A stretch of 43,879 nucleotides of DNA from Balnearium lithotrophicum (GCF_900182585.1 NZ_FXTM01000019.1:1-43879); one strand, 5' to 3'; positions 24,850 to 33,368 are shown, counted from the stretch's first letter. Notes: a model not told the origin generated them from the sequence alone. Program-made: numbers and translations.

Positions 24850-25357
24850 AAAAAATCTCTCTGTAGCAATCTTTGTCGATATGCAGAACATTTACTACGG
24901 AGCAAAGCACTCCATAAATAAAAAGGTTGACTTTAAGAACCTTTTGGAACTTGCCCTTAGGGGGAGAACCCTCTACAGGGCAATAGCCTACTTGGTTAAC
25001 CTTGATAGGGTCAATCAGGACGGCTTCATCCACGTTTTGAGAAACATCGGCTACGAGGTCAAACTGAAGGAGCCAAAGAAGTTCTACAACTGGGACAGAG
25101 TTGAGTATAAGGCCGACTGGGACATGGGAATTGCAATCGATGCAATTGCAATGGCTGAGAACGGGAAGGTTGACGTTGTTGTTTTAATGAGCGGAGATGG
25201 GGACTTTGTCGATTTAATAAACTTTCTCAAGGCAAAGGGGATAAAAGTTGAGGTTATTTCCTTTAAATCAATAACGGCAAAGGAGATAATCTCTGCTGCA
25301 AACGAGTACATAGACCTTGAAGAAGTCTCAGAATTTATCGTTTTAGAGGGAGAGTGA
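24812..25357 (+). CDS. NYN/LabA-like PIN-fold protein (putative nuclease)
   Basis: A 181-aa protein of the NYN (LabA/DUF88) family, a PIN-like fold often with ribonuclease activity. Acidic residues expected at the metal site are present: D23 in AIFVDMQNIYYG, D102/D104 and D110 in ADWDMGIAIDAI, and D129/D131 in MSGDGDFVDLINFLKAKG. The start is TTG at 24812, with AGGAGGAG four bases upstream inside the CDF gene, which it overlaps by 38 bases. It belongs to the run that starts with the HerA-like ATPase. Substrate is unknown. Confidence 0.86.
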   Translation: MKAQDLIERDRDRKNLSVAIFVDMQNIYYGAKHSINKKVDFKNLLELALRGRTLYRAIAYLVNLDRVNQDGFIHVLRNIGYEVKLKEPKKFYNWDRVEYKADWDMGIAIDAIAMAENGKVDVVVLMSGDGDFVDLINFLKAKGIKVEVISFKSITAKEIISAANEYIDLEEVSEFIVLEGE

Positions 25358-26004
25358 TGAGGGTAAAAGTGTTTCCAAACGCTCCATTTTTAGTCAATAC
25401 CATACTTTTCTGGGATGAGGAAACGAAAGAAGCTGCTGTTGTGGACCCTGGAAGTAAGGAGGTATTAGAGGATATAGAGGATATTGTTGATAGGGAAAAT
25501 TTGAACGTTGTCTACGTTATAAACACCCATGAACACCCCGACCACACAGCTGCAAACGCATGGGCAAAACTAAAGTTTCCAGAAGCAAAACTGATTATGC
25601 ATCCGGAGGCAAAGAGAAACTTGAACTTCTGGGTAGAGAGTGAAATAGGACTCATGGCAGGGGCCGAATACTCACCTGCTCCTGATAGAACTGTTAATGA
25701 AGGTGACGTTCTTAAGTTGGGAAATTCCGAACTCAGAATTCTCCATACTCCAGGACACTCCCCCGGCAGTATAGTTCTCTACTCACCAACGGACAGAGTT
25801 GCCTTTGTAGGTGACCTGATTTTTAAGGGAAGCATAGGAAGGTACGATTTACCTATGAGCGATTTTTCCCAACTTAAATCGTCAATATTTAAAGTTTTAA
25901 AGGAGCTCCCTCAAGACACAGTTTTAATTCCAGGACACGGAGAGAAAACAACGATTGGCGAAGAGCTCCGTGAAAATCCCTTCATTAGAGGTCTTATCAG
26001 ATGA
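25357..26004 (+). CDS. Metallo-beta-lactamase-fold hydrolase, glyoxalase II-like
   Basis: A 215-aa protein with the full MBL metal set: THEHPDH (HxHxDH), the third His in LHTPGHSPGS, bridging Asp in VGDLIF, and the last His in IPGHGEKT. Length and layout fit the short hydroxyacylglutathione hydrolase-like group (YcbL type), which lacks the extra C-terminal domain of true glyoxalase II. Substrate specificity cannot be read from sequence. I take ATG at 25357, overlapping the previous stop by one base (TGATG), over the GTG immediately before it; GAGGGAGAG lies upstream. Confidence 0.88.
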   Translation: MRVKVFPNAPFLVNTILFWDEETKEAAVVDPGSKEVLEDIEDIVDRENLNVVYVINTHEHPDHTAANAWAKLKFPEAKLIMHPEAKRNLNFWVESEIGLMAGAEYSPAPDRTVNEGDVLKLGNSELRILHTPGHSPGSIVLYSPTDRVAFVGDLIFKGSIGRYDLPMSDFSQLKSSIFKVLKELPQDTVLIPGHGEKTTIGEELRENPFIRGLIR

Positions 26005-26468
26005 CCTTTGGAAGCCACATTCTTGCAGGGGTAGTTTTTGCATCTTTTTTCAACTTACCGATTCTCCCTTCTATCTTAGGTTCTATTCTTCCTGACGTTG
26101 ATTTAAAAAAGGGGCTTCCTTTTCCCAATCAGAGAACCCTCTTTAACTCACACAGGGGCATAACTCACCATATTTTAATACCAATAGTTCTTCTTTTTGT
26201 TTCTATTACTGTAAAGGACTTTCTCAACAAAAGTTTGGGATTGAACCTTCTCTCGTTTACTGTTGGTTACTTTTCCCATCTCTTTTTGGATGCTTTAACT
26301 CCGTTAGGTATTCCTTACAGTACAAAGTACTATCCAAGGTTTTCCTTCAAACTGTTTAAAACGGGTAAAATAGGAGAACTCTTTGTTATACTTATACTAA
26401 TAGCTTTATTAATCTTTCAGGTTAAAAGTGGTGAATTGGACTACAGTTCTTTTAAATTTACAAGATAG
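26001..26468 (+). CDS. YdjM/DUF457-type membrane-bound metal-dependent hydrolase
   Basis: A 155-aa small integral membrane protein with the family's conserved polar motifs within hydrophobic segments: SILPDVDLKKG (33-43), the HRGITHH motif near residues 51-57, and YFSHLFLDALTP in a later helix. These His/Asp clusters suggest a metal site near the membrane face. The biochemical function of the family is not known to me. It starts by overlapping the previous stop by four bases (ATGA) and ends ten bases before the transaldolase. Confidence 0.85.
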   Translation: MTFGSHILAGVVFASFFNLPILPSILGSILPDVDLKKGLPFPNQRTLFNSHRGITHHILIPIVLLFVSITVKDFLNKSLGLNLLSFTVGYFSHLFLDALTPLGIPYSTKYYPRFSFKLFKTGKIGELFVILILIALLIFQVKSGELDYSSFKFTR

Positions 26469-26478
26469 GAGGTAGAGG

Positions 26479-27141
26479 ATGAAGTTCTTTATCGATACTG
26501 CTGATGTTAATGAGATTAAATCTGCAATGGAAATGGGTTTGATAGACGGAGTTACTACAAATCCAACACTAATCTCAAAGACCGGAAGACCCTTTTTAGA
26601 AGTAGCTAAGGAAATCTTAGAAATTGTTCCTGGACCTGTCAGCTTAGAGGTCGTCAGCCTTGATACTCAGGGAATGGTTGATGAGGCAAGACAGTTGGCA
26701 AAGTTGGGAGATAACGTAGTTATCAAAATTCCAATGACAACAGAGGGTTTAAAGGCAGTTAAAATACTCTCATCGGAGGGAATAAAGACAAACGTTACAC
26801 TCGTCTTTTCACCGCTTCAGGCATTACTGGCAGCAAAGGCCGGTGCAACTTACGTCTCCCCTTTCGTTGGAAGGTTAGACGATATAGGGCATGACGGAAT
26901 GGAACTTATCTCTCAGGTTGTTCAAATCTACGAAAACTACGGTTTTGAAACTGAAATTATCGTTGCAAGTGTAAGGCACCCTCAGCACGTTTTACAGGCT
27001 GCACTCATTGGAGCTGATATTGCTACTATCCCTTACAAAGTAATAAAACAACTTGCTAAGCACCCTCTAACAGACATAGGAATCGAAAGATTCTTAGAGG
27101 ACTGGGCTAAGGTTCCCGATAGGGAATCCATCTTTAGGTAG
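26479..27141 (+). CDS. Transaldolase, small type (TalC/FSA-like)
   Basis: A 220-aa TIM-barrel of the short transaldolase/fructose-6-phosphate aldolase family. [11 protein letters not shown] and GVTTNPTLI form the N-terminus. The Schiff-base lysine is K83 in VVIKIPMT, and [20 protein letters not shown] follows. Short enzymes may act as true transaldolase in the non-oxidative pentose phosphate pathway (F6P plus erythrose-4-P) or as F6P aldolase. The role in sugar-phosphate supply is inferred. RBS AGGAGGTAGAGG precedes the ATG. It is the sixth gene in a closely packed plus-strand run. Confidence 0.94.
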   Translation: MKFFIDTADVNEIKSAMEMGLIDGVTTNPTLISKTGRPFLEVAKEILEIVPGPVSLEVVSLDTQGMVDEARQLAKLGDNVVIKIPMTTEGLKAVKILSSEGIKTNVTLVFSPLQALLAAKAGATYVSPFVGRLDDIGHDGMELISQVVQIYENYGFETEIIVASVRHPQHVLQAALIGADIATIPYKVIKQLAKHPLTDIGIERFLEDWAKVPDRESIFR

Positions 27142-27156
27142 ATTTAGGAGGAGGCT

Positions 27157-27735
27157 TTGGATAGATACCATGGAGAGGAAAAGTTAAAAGAACTCTATGA
27201 CCTGTTAAAAAGTGGTCTTGATAGATTAAGTGAGATTGAATATTTGATGAAACTACTTGAAACAGAGGTAAAAGACTATGAGTCTTTGATTGATAAGGAG
27301 AGTTTAATACCTAAGATAAAGTTTGTTAAGTATAAACTTGAGAGATTGATTAACAGACTGAAGTATGGAAGTGAAGAAGTCTTAGTATGTGCAGGCATTA
27401 AAATAGATATTTTAGGGGAGGATATTTCAACTTCTGACAAAAAGTTTCTCACAAACGATATTCTAAGTTATTTGGATAATAGAATCAGACCTACAGATAT
27501 CCTATTTAGGGTTAATGAATCCAGCATGGGTATTATTTTTATCTTAAAGAGCGAGAAGGATGAGGAGGCTGTAATCAACCGCTTGAACCAAATGTTACTC
27601 CATATAAAGACAAAAACTTACAGTGATAAAAATATACTAATAAACCTTAAGCTTAAACATTTTCGTATCACAAAAGAAAACAGTGCTGATAACGTAATAG
27701 ACAATTTGGAAAATATTTTAAGGGAAATAGAGTAG
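27157..27735 (+). CDS. Degenerate GGDEF-like protein
   Basis: A 192-aa protein. Residues 1-70 are helical and charged (coiled-coil-like). Residues about 74-190 read like a GGDEF fold: KFLTNDILSYLDNRIRPTDILFRV is the usual strand-helix before the signature, but the signature is replaced by NESSMG (120-125). The metal and substrate residues for diguanylate cyclase activity are therefore gone. It could be a c-di-GMP effector or a scaffold, or merely a look-alike; I am moderately sure of the fold only. The start is TTG with a strong AGGAGGAGG. It ends in a 30-bp palindrome shared with the convergent khpA. Confidence 0.6.
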   Translation: MDRYHGEEKLKELYDLLKSGLDRLSEIEYLMKLLETEVKDYESLIDKESLIPKIKFVKYKLERLINRLKYGSEEVLVCAGIKIDILGEDISTSDKKFLTNDILSYLDNRIRPTDILFRVNESSMGIIFILKSEKDEEAVINRLNQMLLHIKTKTYSDKNILINLKLKHFRITKENSADNVIDNLENILREIE

Positions 27736-27755
27736 CGGAGCTCCGCTACTCTATT
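27726..27755. terminator. Perfect 30-bp palindrome between convergent genes (bidirectional terminator)
   Basis: AATAGAGTAGCGGAG at 27726-27740 is followed directly by its exact reverse complement at 27741-27755. It contains both stop codons, so both proteins end in Ile-Glu-stop encoded by opposite arms. Short T-rich tracts (TATTATTT on plus, ATTTCCCTTAAA on minus) follow. It is probably a terminator acting both ways. Confidence 0.65.
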
Positions 27756-27985
27756 ATTTCAAGAACGGCCTTCTTACCCTGTTTAGCTGCAGCAGCTGAA
27801 AGTATTGTTCTTAAAGCTTTTGCAGTTCTTCCCTGTTTACCAATAACTTTTCCAAGGTCTTTAGGGTCAACCTTTAGTTCAATTACTACAGTTCTCTCCC
27901 CTTCAGTCTCATTTACTGAAACTGCATCCGGATTGTCCACAAGCCTCTTAGCAACACACTCAACGATTTCCTTCAGTGCAGACAT
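27746..27985 (-). CDS. khpA: KH-domain RNA-binding protein KhpA
   Basis: A 79-aa single KH domain. The GxxG loop sits in [22 protein letters not shown], which grips single-stranded RNA. The family (YlqC/KhpA) typically lies beside rpsP and ffh, as here. I place the start at ATG 27983-27985 because GGAGG precedes it closely; the open frame runs further upstream into rpsP but that extension is not conserved-looking. It follows rpsP by 11 bases. Its 3' end lies in the 30-bp palindrome. Confidence 0.93.
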   Translation of the reverse strand: MSALKEIVECVAKRLVDNPDAVSVNETEGERTVVIELKVDPKDLGKVIGKQGRTAKALRTILSAAAAKQGKKAVLEIIE

Positions 27986-27996
27986 CTTCCACCTCC

Positions 27997-28227
27997 TTAT
28001 TGAAGAGCTCTCTTGATGAGTGAAGCAACTCTGGGGGTTGGCTGAGCACCCTTTGAAAGCCATTCCTTTACCTTTTCAACATCAATTTGAAGTTCCTTTG
28101 ACTTTGGATTGTAAGTTCCTAAGATATCAACTGCCCTTCCATCCCTCTTGGACATAGCTTCGGCAACAACAATCTTGTAAACGGGAAGTTTCTTTCTTCC
28201 CATCTTTTTAAGCCTTATCTTAACCAA
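27997..28227 (-). CDS. rpsP: Ribosomal protein bS16
   Basis: A 76-aa protein, typical of S16 in length and sequence: [22 protein letters not shown] at the start, then [14 protein letters not shown], and a C-terminal [18 protein letters not shown]. It helps organise the 5' domain of 16S rRNA. RBS AGGAGGAGAAGG precedes the ATG. It is flanked by ffh (65 bases upstream) and khpA, the common ffh-rpsP-khpA order; rimM, trmD and rplS do not follow here. Confidence 0.98.
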   Translation of the reverse strand: MVKIRLKKMGRKKLPVYKIVVAEAMSKRDGRAVDILGTYNPKSKELQIDVEKVKEWLSKGAQPTPRVASLIKRALQ

Positions 28228-28292
28228 CCTTCTCCTCCTATTTTGAAATTTTGAAGTCTAATTTTAGTCCAAAACTACTTCAATTCAACTCC

Positions 28293-29639
28293 TTAGAAAA
28301 AGGGAAATGGAAACTTTCTCCCCCTTTTGGCCATCTTTTTTTGCATCTTCCTCATCTGTTTCATGGCCATTTTCATCTGGACAAACTGCTTTATTAGGGC
28401 ATCAACCTCCTTTACACTCGTTCCGCTTCCCTTAGCAATTCTCCTCTTTCTACTTGCATTTATTATTGCGTGGTTTCTCCTCTCCTCTGGAGTCATTGAG
28501 TTTATTATTGCCTCTATTCTCTTTAGCTTCTTGTCATCTATTGCCTGTTGAACCTGTTTCAAAACTTTCTGGCTTCCAAGCCCTGGTATCATTCTTATAA
28601 TCTGCTGAATGGGACCGAGCTTCTGAATCATTCTAAGCTGCTGCCTGAAGTCCTCTAAAGTAAACTCTCCGGACAGGAGTTTTTCCTGCATAGAAAGGGC
28701 TTCCCTCTCATCTATAACCTGTTGAGCCTTTTCAACAAGGCTGACAACATCTCCCATCCCAAGAATTCTCGATGCAACCCTATCGGGATAGAACTGTTCA
28801 AAGTCCTCTATCTTTTCACCTGTACCTGCAAACTTTATAGGCTTTCCAGTTACCCCCTTAACAGATAGCGCCACTCCTCCCCTTGAGTCTGAATCCATCT
28901 TCGTAAGGATAATCCCCGTCATTCCAACGGCATCGTTGAAGGCCTTTGCAATGTTTACAGCTTCCTGACCTGTCATTGCGTCTATAACGAATAGAACTTC
29001 ATCAGGATTTGTCTCCTCCCTTATTCTTCTTGCCTCCTCAAGGAGTTCCTCATCAATGTGTAGCCTTCCAGCTGTATCGATTATGAGAACATCGTAGTTC
29101 TCATCCCTTGTCTTCTTTAGAGCATCCTTTGAAATCTTTACGGCATCCTTTTCATTCTCCTCTAAAAATACGGGAACTCCTATCTTTTCCCCCAACTTTT
29201 TAAGCTGGAGCATTGCCGCAGGTCTATAGACGTCTGCAGAGGTTAACAGAACCTTTTTTCCCTGCTTTTTTAGGAAATTTGCAAGTTTTGCAGCAGTTGT
29301 TGTTTTACCGGAACCCTGAAGACCAATTAGTAAAATTACTGCAGGTTTGTTTTTTAAGTTTAACTTAGCTTCCTCACCGCCCAAAGCCTCTACAAGCTCA
29401 TCGTGAACAATTTTTACGAGCTGTTGTGCAGGATTTACTCCCTTGACAACCTCTGCTCCTAAGGCCTTTTCTCTAATATCAGAAATGAAATTTGAAACCA
29501 CCTTGTAGTTTACGTCTGCTTCAAGGAGGGCAAGTTTTATCTCCCTCAATCCCTTTTCTAAAGTCTCCTTATCTATTCGACCTTTTCTTCCAAACTTTTC
29601 AAGTGTAGACTGAATCCTTTCGGCTAAAGCATCAAACAT
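28293..29639 (-). CDS. ffh: Signal recognition particle protein Ffh (SRP54)
   Basis: The SRP GTPase that targets nascent membrane proteins to FtsY. The 448-aa protein has the N domain helical bundle, then the G domain with LIGLQGSGKTTTAAKLA, DVYRPAA, DTAGRLHIDEEL and TKMDSDSRGG. A C-terminal methionine-rich M domain follows, with the RNA-binding helix SGTSVKEV and a MKMAMKQMRKMQKKM tail. Length is normal. The ATG abuts the stop of the upstream MBL gene (TAAATG), with GGAGG 6 bases before it. Confidence 0.98.
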   Translation of the reverse strand: MFDALAERIQSTLEKFGRKGRIDKETLEKGLREIKLALLEADVNYKVVSNFISDIREKALGAEVVKGVNPAQQLVKIVHDELVEALGGEEAKLNLKNKPAVILLIGLQGSGKTTTAAKLANFLKKQGKKVLLTSADVYRPAAMLQLKKLGEKIGVPVFLEENEKDAVKISKDALKKTRDENYDVLIIDTAGRLHIDEELLEEARRIREETNPDEVLFVIDAMTGQEAVNIAKAFNDAVGMTGIILTKMDSDSRGGVALSVKGVTGKPIKFAGTGEKIEDFEQFYPDRVASRILGMGDVVSLVEKAQQVIDEREALSMQEKLLSGEFTLEDFRQQLRMIQKLGPIQQIIRMIPGLGSQKVLKQVQQAIDDKKLKRIEAIINSMTPEERRNHAIINASRKRRIAKGSGTSVKEVDALIKQFVQMKMAMKQMRKMQKKMAKRGRKFPFPFF

Positions 29640-30359
29640 TTATTCCTCCGACAAGGGAATTTCCAACCCTGCAACTGCCTCTATAAATCTATCTCCCCAG
29701 TTTTCCTTGAAAAGGGATATGGCTCTATCACCTGTACAGTGGCAGGGAGCTACAAACTGGGTGAAGTTTTTCAGCTCCTCACAAACCTCTAAAATCTCAT
29801 CATCTGTAGATTTGTAGAGGTGAAATCCCCCAACGGTTAGAAAGAGGGTTTCTCCAATTAAAGAAACAGCCTTTTTTGCAATTTCCACAATCCCAGGATG
29901 AGAACACCCTGTTATCAGGAGAGCTCCCCTTTCAGTAAAAACAATTAAGGAGTGTTCCTCAGAGGGCTTCTCAAGGCCTGTTGGAAGGATTCCCGTTGAG
30001 AGAGTTCTCTCAGAGATGTAGGTTGGAGCTGAAACAGGAACACAAATGGCAGTTTCAGGGAGCTCCTTTTCAATTTCAAAGCAGTCAGTTTCAGGGACGT
30101 AAATCTCTACTGAACCGTTTTTACTCAGTACGTAGGGCAGTCCTCCAACGTGATCCCAGTGGTTGTGGGATATAAAGACCTTATCAATTGATGATGGGTC
30201 AACACCGGCGGTTTCCATATTTTTCTTTAAAACTTCAGGTTTTGCCCCTGTGTCAAAGAGAATACTCTCCTCTTTAAGCTCAATAAGTGCTGAGAATCCC
30301 CAGTCTGGCAAGAATGGGGGGAGAGCTCTGTTATCGTAAAGAATCGTTAAGGTTTCCAT
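29640..30359 (-). CDS. MBL-fold hydrolase related to RFA-P synthase-like proteins
   Basis: A 239-aa metallo-beta-lactamase-fold protein. Metal ligands are SHNHWDHVGG (HxHxDH), the later His in GCSHPG, and the HCTGD segment toward the C-terminus, with GGFHLYKS before it. This C-terminal pattern is that of the branch often annotated as 7,8-dihydropterin-6-methyl-4-(beta-D-ribofuranosyl)-aminobenzene 5'-phosphate synthase-like. Because that pathway belongs to methanogen cofactors, the name likely does not describe the reaction here. It lies between bioD and ffh. Confidence 0.82.
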   Translation of the reverse strand: METLTILYDNRALPPFLPDWGFSALIELKEESILFDTGAKPEVLKKNMETAGVDPSSIDKVFISHNHWDHVGGLPYVLSKNGSVEIYVPETDCFEIEKELPETAICVPVSAPTYISERTLSTGILPTGLEKPSEEHSLIVFTERGALLITGCSHPGIVEIAKKAVSLIGETLFLTVGGFHLYKSTDDEILEVCEELKNFTQFVAPCHCTGDRAISLFKENWGDRFIEAVAGLEIPLSEE

Positions 30360-30373
30360 AATTCCTCCAGAAA

Positions 30374-30994
30374 TTAGTCAACTATTTCCTCACCAAAGTT
30401 AGATAAATCCTCGTATGAAGAAAAGAGGTAGACGGGAACGTTGAGTAATTTCTTTAAACTGCTATAGTTCGTTTCAACACTTTCATCGTACTTTTCCCTA
30501 TTGTTCAAAATAACAGCTTTTACATTTACACCTTCACACTCACAGACTCTTACTGTTAAAAGAGTGTGGTTTATGACTCCTAATTTATTAAGAGCTACAA
30601 CAATGACTTCAGCACTTAAATCCCTTGCAAGGTCAAGAAACGTGTAGTTCCACGTTATTGGAACAAGCAGTCCCCCTGCGCCCTCAAGGAAAACCTCATC
30701 GTAGTTCTCAGAGAACTTCCTTAATTTTTCTTTAAGTTTATAAGTGTCAATTTTCACTCCCTCTATTTCCGAAGCAACTGCAGGAGCTACGGGAGTTTTG
30801 AATTTGTATATCGGAGGGAGTTTTCCATTACAAATCCTTGAGATTTTTTCTGCATCCTCACACAGGGGATTACATCCTGTCTCTACAACTTTTAAGCCAC
30901 AAACGTTTTTTCCCCTTTCCCTAAGATAGCGTAAAATTGAAACTGTGAAGTAGGTTTTTCCAACTCCAGTGTCCGTCCCAGTTATTAAAATCAT
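30374..30994 (-). CDS. bioD: Dethiobiotin synthetase
   Basis: Forms the ureido ring of dethiobiotin from DAPA, CO2 and ATP. The 206-aa protein has the P-loop GTDTGVGKT (6-14), KVVETGC, the acidic EGAGGLLVP motif, and VVALNKLGVINHTLLT. Length is typical. Its ATG overlaps the stop of the small flagellar gene upstream by four bases, so a biotin gene is coupled to the flagellar cluster. No other bio genes are in the window. Confidence 0.95.
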   Translation of the reverse strand: MILITGTDTGVGKTYFTVSILRYLRERGKNVCGLKVVETGCNPLCEDAEKISRICNGKLPPIYKFKTPVAPAVASEIEGVKIDTYKLKEKLRKFSENYDEVFLEGAGGLLVPITWNYTFLDLARDLSAEVIVVALNKLGVINHTLLTVRVCECEGVNVKAVILNNREKYDESVETNYSSLKKLLNVPVYLFSSYEDLSNFGEEIVD

Positions 30995-31263
30995 AGTTTT
31001 TTATTATACGCTTTTACAGCAACCTTTGACGAGTAAAGCTCATTCATCCTATCAATTAGCTTTTCCTGAACTTCACTTGCTTTTGCAATAACACTATCTA
31101 TCAAATCAGAAATTTCCTTTCTTTCTTCTTCAGAAATATTGGCCAATTGGAATGTTTTAATTTTTGAAATATCTTCGTAAAGAAGGTCAATGTTTTCTAT
31201 TTTCTCGGCGTTTAAAAGAGAGAGATGTTTTCTAAGGAGAGATTTTATTTCATTTACTTTCAT
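30991..31263 (-). CDS. Small helical protein in the FliT position of the flagellar cluster
   Basis: A 90-aa, all-helical, charged protein with no clear signature. It lies directly after fliS, overlapping it by 14 bases, as fliT does in many flagellar clusters. FliT and FlgN are small export chaperones of low sequence conservation, so a chaperone for FliD or hook-associated proteins is plausible but unproven. Its stop overlaps bioD. Confidence 0.6.
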   Translation of the reverse strand: MKVNEIKSLLRKHLSLLNAEKIENIDLLYEDISKIKTFQLANISEEERKEISDLIDSVIAKASEVQEKLIDRMNELYSSKVAVKAYNKKL

Positions 31264-31627
31264 TATTTTCCAAAGCCTCTTTAAATCCTGAATAGACTGT
31301 TTCTAAGATTTCCTTTACGTTTTTTATTCTTTCTTTATCGTTCGTTGCATTTGCTTTTACAAGCTCTAAAATACAAAAATCGTAAAGTTTATCTAAATTT
31401 TTAGCTATTTCTCCTCCTTTCTCAAAATCCAAGGAGGCCTGCATAACTGATAGGGCATTTGTTACCTTTGTCAGTGACTCTGCCTTTGTTTTTACGTCTC
31501 CCTCGTCTATTGCGAAGATAGAAATATTTAACAAGCTTATCATTTCCTCATAAGCTTTTAAAAGTAATCCTTCATTAGTTAAAACTTCTTCCTCTGTTTT
31601 CATATATGTGGCATACGGGTTTCTCAA
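31250..31627 (-). CDS. fliS: Flagellar export chaperone FliS
   Basis: A 125-aa helical protein that keeps flagellin unpolymerised before export. The diagnostic N-terminus RNPYATYMKTEEEVLTN (NPYxxY) is present, followed by LLLKAYEEMISLLNISIFAIDEGD. The remainder is typical four-helix FliS. It follows fliD by 10 bases and overlaps the FliT-position gene. Expression is probably from the flagellin promoter through an attenuating hairpin and possibly other promoters. Confidence 0.93.
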   Translation of the reverse strand: MRNPYATYMKTEEEVLTNEGLLLKAYEEMISLLNISIFAIDEGDVKTKAESLTKVTNALSVMQASLDFEKGGEIAKNLDKLYDFCILELVKANATNDKERIKNVKEILETVYSGFKEALENNESK

Positions 31628-31637
31628 AATTTACCTC

Positions 31638-32981
31638 CTAAGTTTTATTTTCTTTTGACTGTGATAGTGACGCAGCAAAACTCTGGATTCTCATCTGAAC
31701 TGATTTCATCTCAGAAAGATAAGTCTGTAGCTTTGCAAACCTTATCCTCATTGATTCAATTTCTTTGTTAATCATATCAGTCATAAATCTTACTCTATTA
31801 TCAATATCATTAATTCTATTTCTGTAGTTGTTTTCCTCATTAGTAAGGTTTACGTCATAACTTTGAACGTAAGAGTCAATAGAACTTCCAAGGTTCATGA
31901 GGATATCCTTTGCATTATCCCTTTTCATAAAATCATCAAACATGTCCTCCTTTAAAGTTAAATGTCCCTTCGTATTTTCAATAGTTCCTTCAGTATCAAG
32001 AATACCGTACTTTCCAAGACTGTTGGTTATCATATTGAAAATTGTGTTTTCTATTGTGTGTAAACTGTACTCTCCCTGTAACGGTTGACCTTTTGCAGTG
32101 TATTTTGAAATGGTATCGTGTAGATTGTTGTATTCCTTTAGCAAATCCTTTACTAAAGACTTTATTTTTGAATAATCCCTATCAACAGTTAAAGTAGTTG
32201 TTCCTGTTTCCTTCGCTGTAATAGAAATTCCATTTATTGCAGAGTCAAAAGTATTTGTAGGGTTTGAAAATTGAATACCATTGATAGAGATTTCTGCATC
32301 CTGAGCAGAAACGGTTTCATAGGTCTTACTTGAATCCTCGCTAAATACGCCGTCTGAATCATCTCCAGGATTAAGATTGTCGTCTATTCCTGTTATCTCA
32401 TTTTCAATGCCTGTTTCGGTGGAGGTTATCATAAGTTGGTAATCTGGATTATCGTTTGTTCCTACATTTATTATTGATGCTTTTAAATCGCCAGAGTTGT
32501 TAATCTCTTCAGCAATTTCCCTTAAAGTTTTTCCACCGTAATCAATTGAAAAGTTCTTCTCTGTTCCGTTCCTTTTGTAAGATATTGTTAAAGTTCCATT
32601 TTTAGAAATTGGAGAATCTAAATTCGTTATAGAATTTACAGTTCCAACTTTATAGGTATTTGCCCTGGCAAGTTGTGAAACTTCTACGTCGTAGGTTCCT
32701 TCAACAGGATTTCCAGTGACTGAAGCAGATGCAACGTCAGAATTTGAAACGGAAGCCTTAAGAATGTTGTAAGTTTCTTCTGAAGATAAACTCTCAACTG
32801 TTTTTAAGAATGCCTTAAGCTTTGAATGGATATCAGATAGAGCTTTTATCTTTGCCGATACAAGCTGCTCCTGGGACTGAAGCTGCTGAACAGGAATCAT
32901 TTTAATGCTTTTCAATTTATCAAGGTAACTTTGGTAATCAAAGTCACCTGTTAAATTACTTATGTAGAATTCGCCAGCCAT
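31638..32981 (-). CDS. fliD: Flagellar filament capping protein FliD
   Basis: A 447-aa secreted cap protein (HAP2) that folds flagellin at the filament tip. The N-terminal coiled region contains FDYQSYLDKLKSIKMIPVQQLQ and SQEQLVSAKIKALSDIHSKL. A middle variable region follows with the YDVEVSQLARANTY motif, and the C-terminal coiled coil ends in RFAKLQTYLSEMKSVQMRIQSF. There is no cleavable signal, as expected for type III export. It lies nine bases after flaG and ten before fliS. Confidence 0.94.
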   Translation of the reverse strand: MAGEFYISNLTGDFDYQSYLDKLKSIKMIPVQQLQSQEQLVSAKIKALSDIHSKLKAFLKTVESLSSEETYNILKASVSNSDVASASVTGNPVEGTYDVEVSQLARANTYKVGTVNSITNLDSPISKNGTLTISYKRNGTEKNFSIDYGGKTLREIAEEINNSGDLKASIINVGTNDNPDYQLMITSTETGIENEITGIDDNLNPGDDSDGVFSEDSSKTYETVSAQDAEISINGIQFSNPTNTFDSAINGISITAKETGTTTLTVDRDYSKIKSLVKDLLKEYNNLHDTISKYTAKGQPLQGEYSLHTIENTIFNMITNSLGKYGILDTEGTIENTKGHLTLKEDMFDDFMKRDNAKDILMNLGSSIDSYVQSYDVNLTNEENNYRNRINDIDNRVRFMTDMINKEIESMRIRFAKLQTYLSEMKSVQMRIQSFAASLSQSKENKT

Positions 32982-32990
32982 TTTAACCTC

Positions 32991-33368
32991 TTAAGCTTTC
33001 TCTCTAAGGAGAAGTCCAGTTATTTCGTCCAAATATTTAGCTATTTTAAGAACGTACTCTGGAGGTATCTGTCTTATTACTTTATTGGTCTGTTTGTCCA
33101 CAACTTTTACTACAGTTATATCCGTATCTTTATCTATTTTTATTTGAAGTTGAGTATTCAACATGGACAGTTTTTTTCTAAGTTCCTCCAAGACTTTTTC
33201 CACAACTTCTGGAGATACCTTCTCATTTTTAAGTTTTTCAATTTTTTCTTCCTGTTGCTTTATTGTTTCCTTTTGAATTCTGACCTGATTTTTTTGGTCA
33301 AGTGCTTGAAGGTTTTGGGAGTTGATTTGGCGAGCTGAATCTATGTTCTGGATAGATTTAACATCCAT
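32991..33368 (-). CDS. flaG: FlaG family flagellar protein
   Basis: A 125-aa protein. Residues 1-70 are a Q/K/E-rich coil. The conserved FlaG part is LQIKIDKDTDITVVKVVDKQTNKVIRQIPPEYVLKIAKYLDEITGLLL, written here in fragments: TDITVVKVVD, then VIRQIPPEYVLKIA. FlaG influences filament length in several bacteria. It follows flagellin after 60 bases that contain a GC hairpin, and GAGGAGAG precedes its ATG. Confidence 0.9.
   Translation of the reverse strand: MDVKSIQNIDSARQINSQNLQALDQKNQVRIQKETIKQQEEKIEKLKNEKVSPEVVEKVLEELRKKLSMLNTQLQIKIDKDTDITVVKVVDKQTNKVIRQIPPEYVLKIAKYLDEITGLLLREKA

Noticed and set aside
27986-28063. 26-residue N-terminal extension of khpA
   Set aside because: It overlaps rpsP, contains no conserved sequence, and the ATG at 27983-27985 has a GGAGG site.
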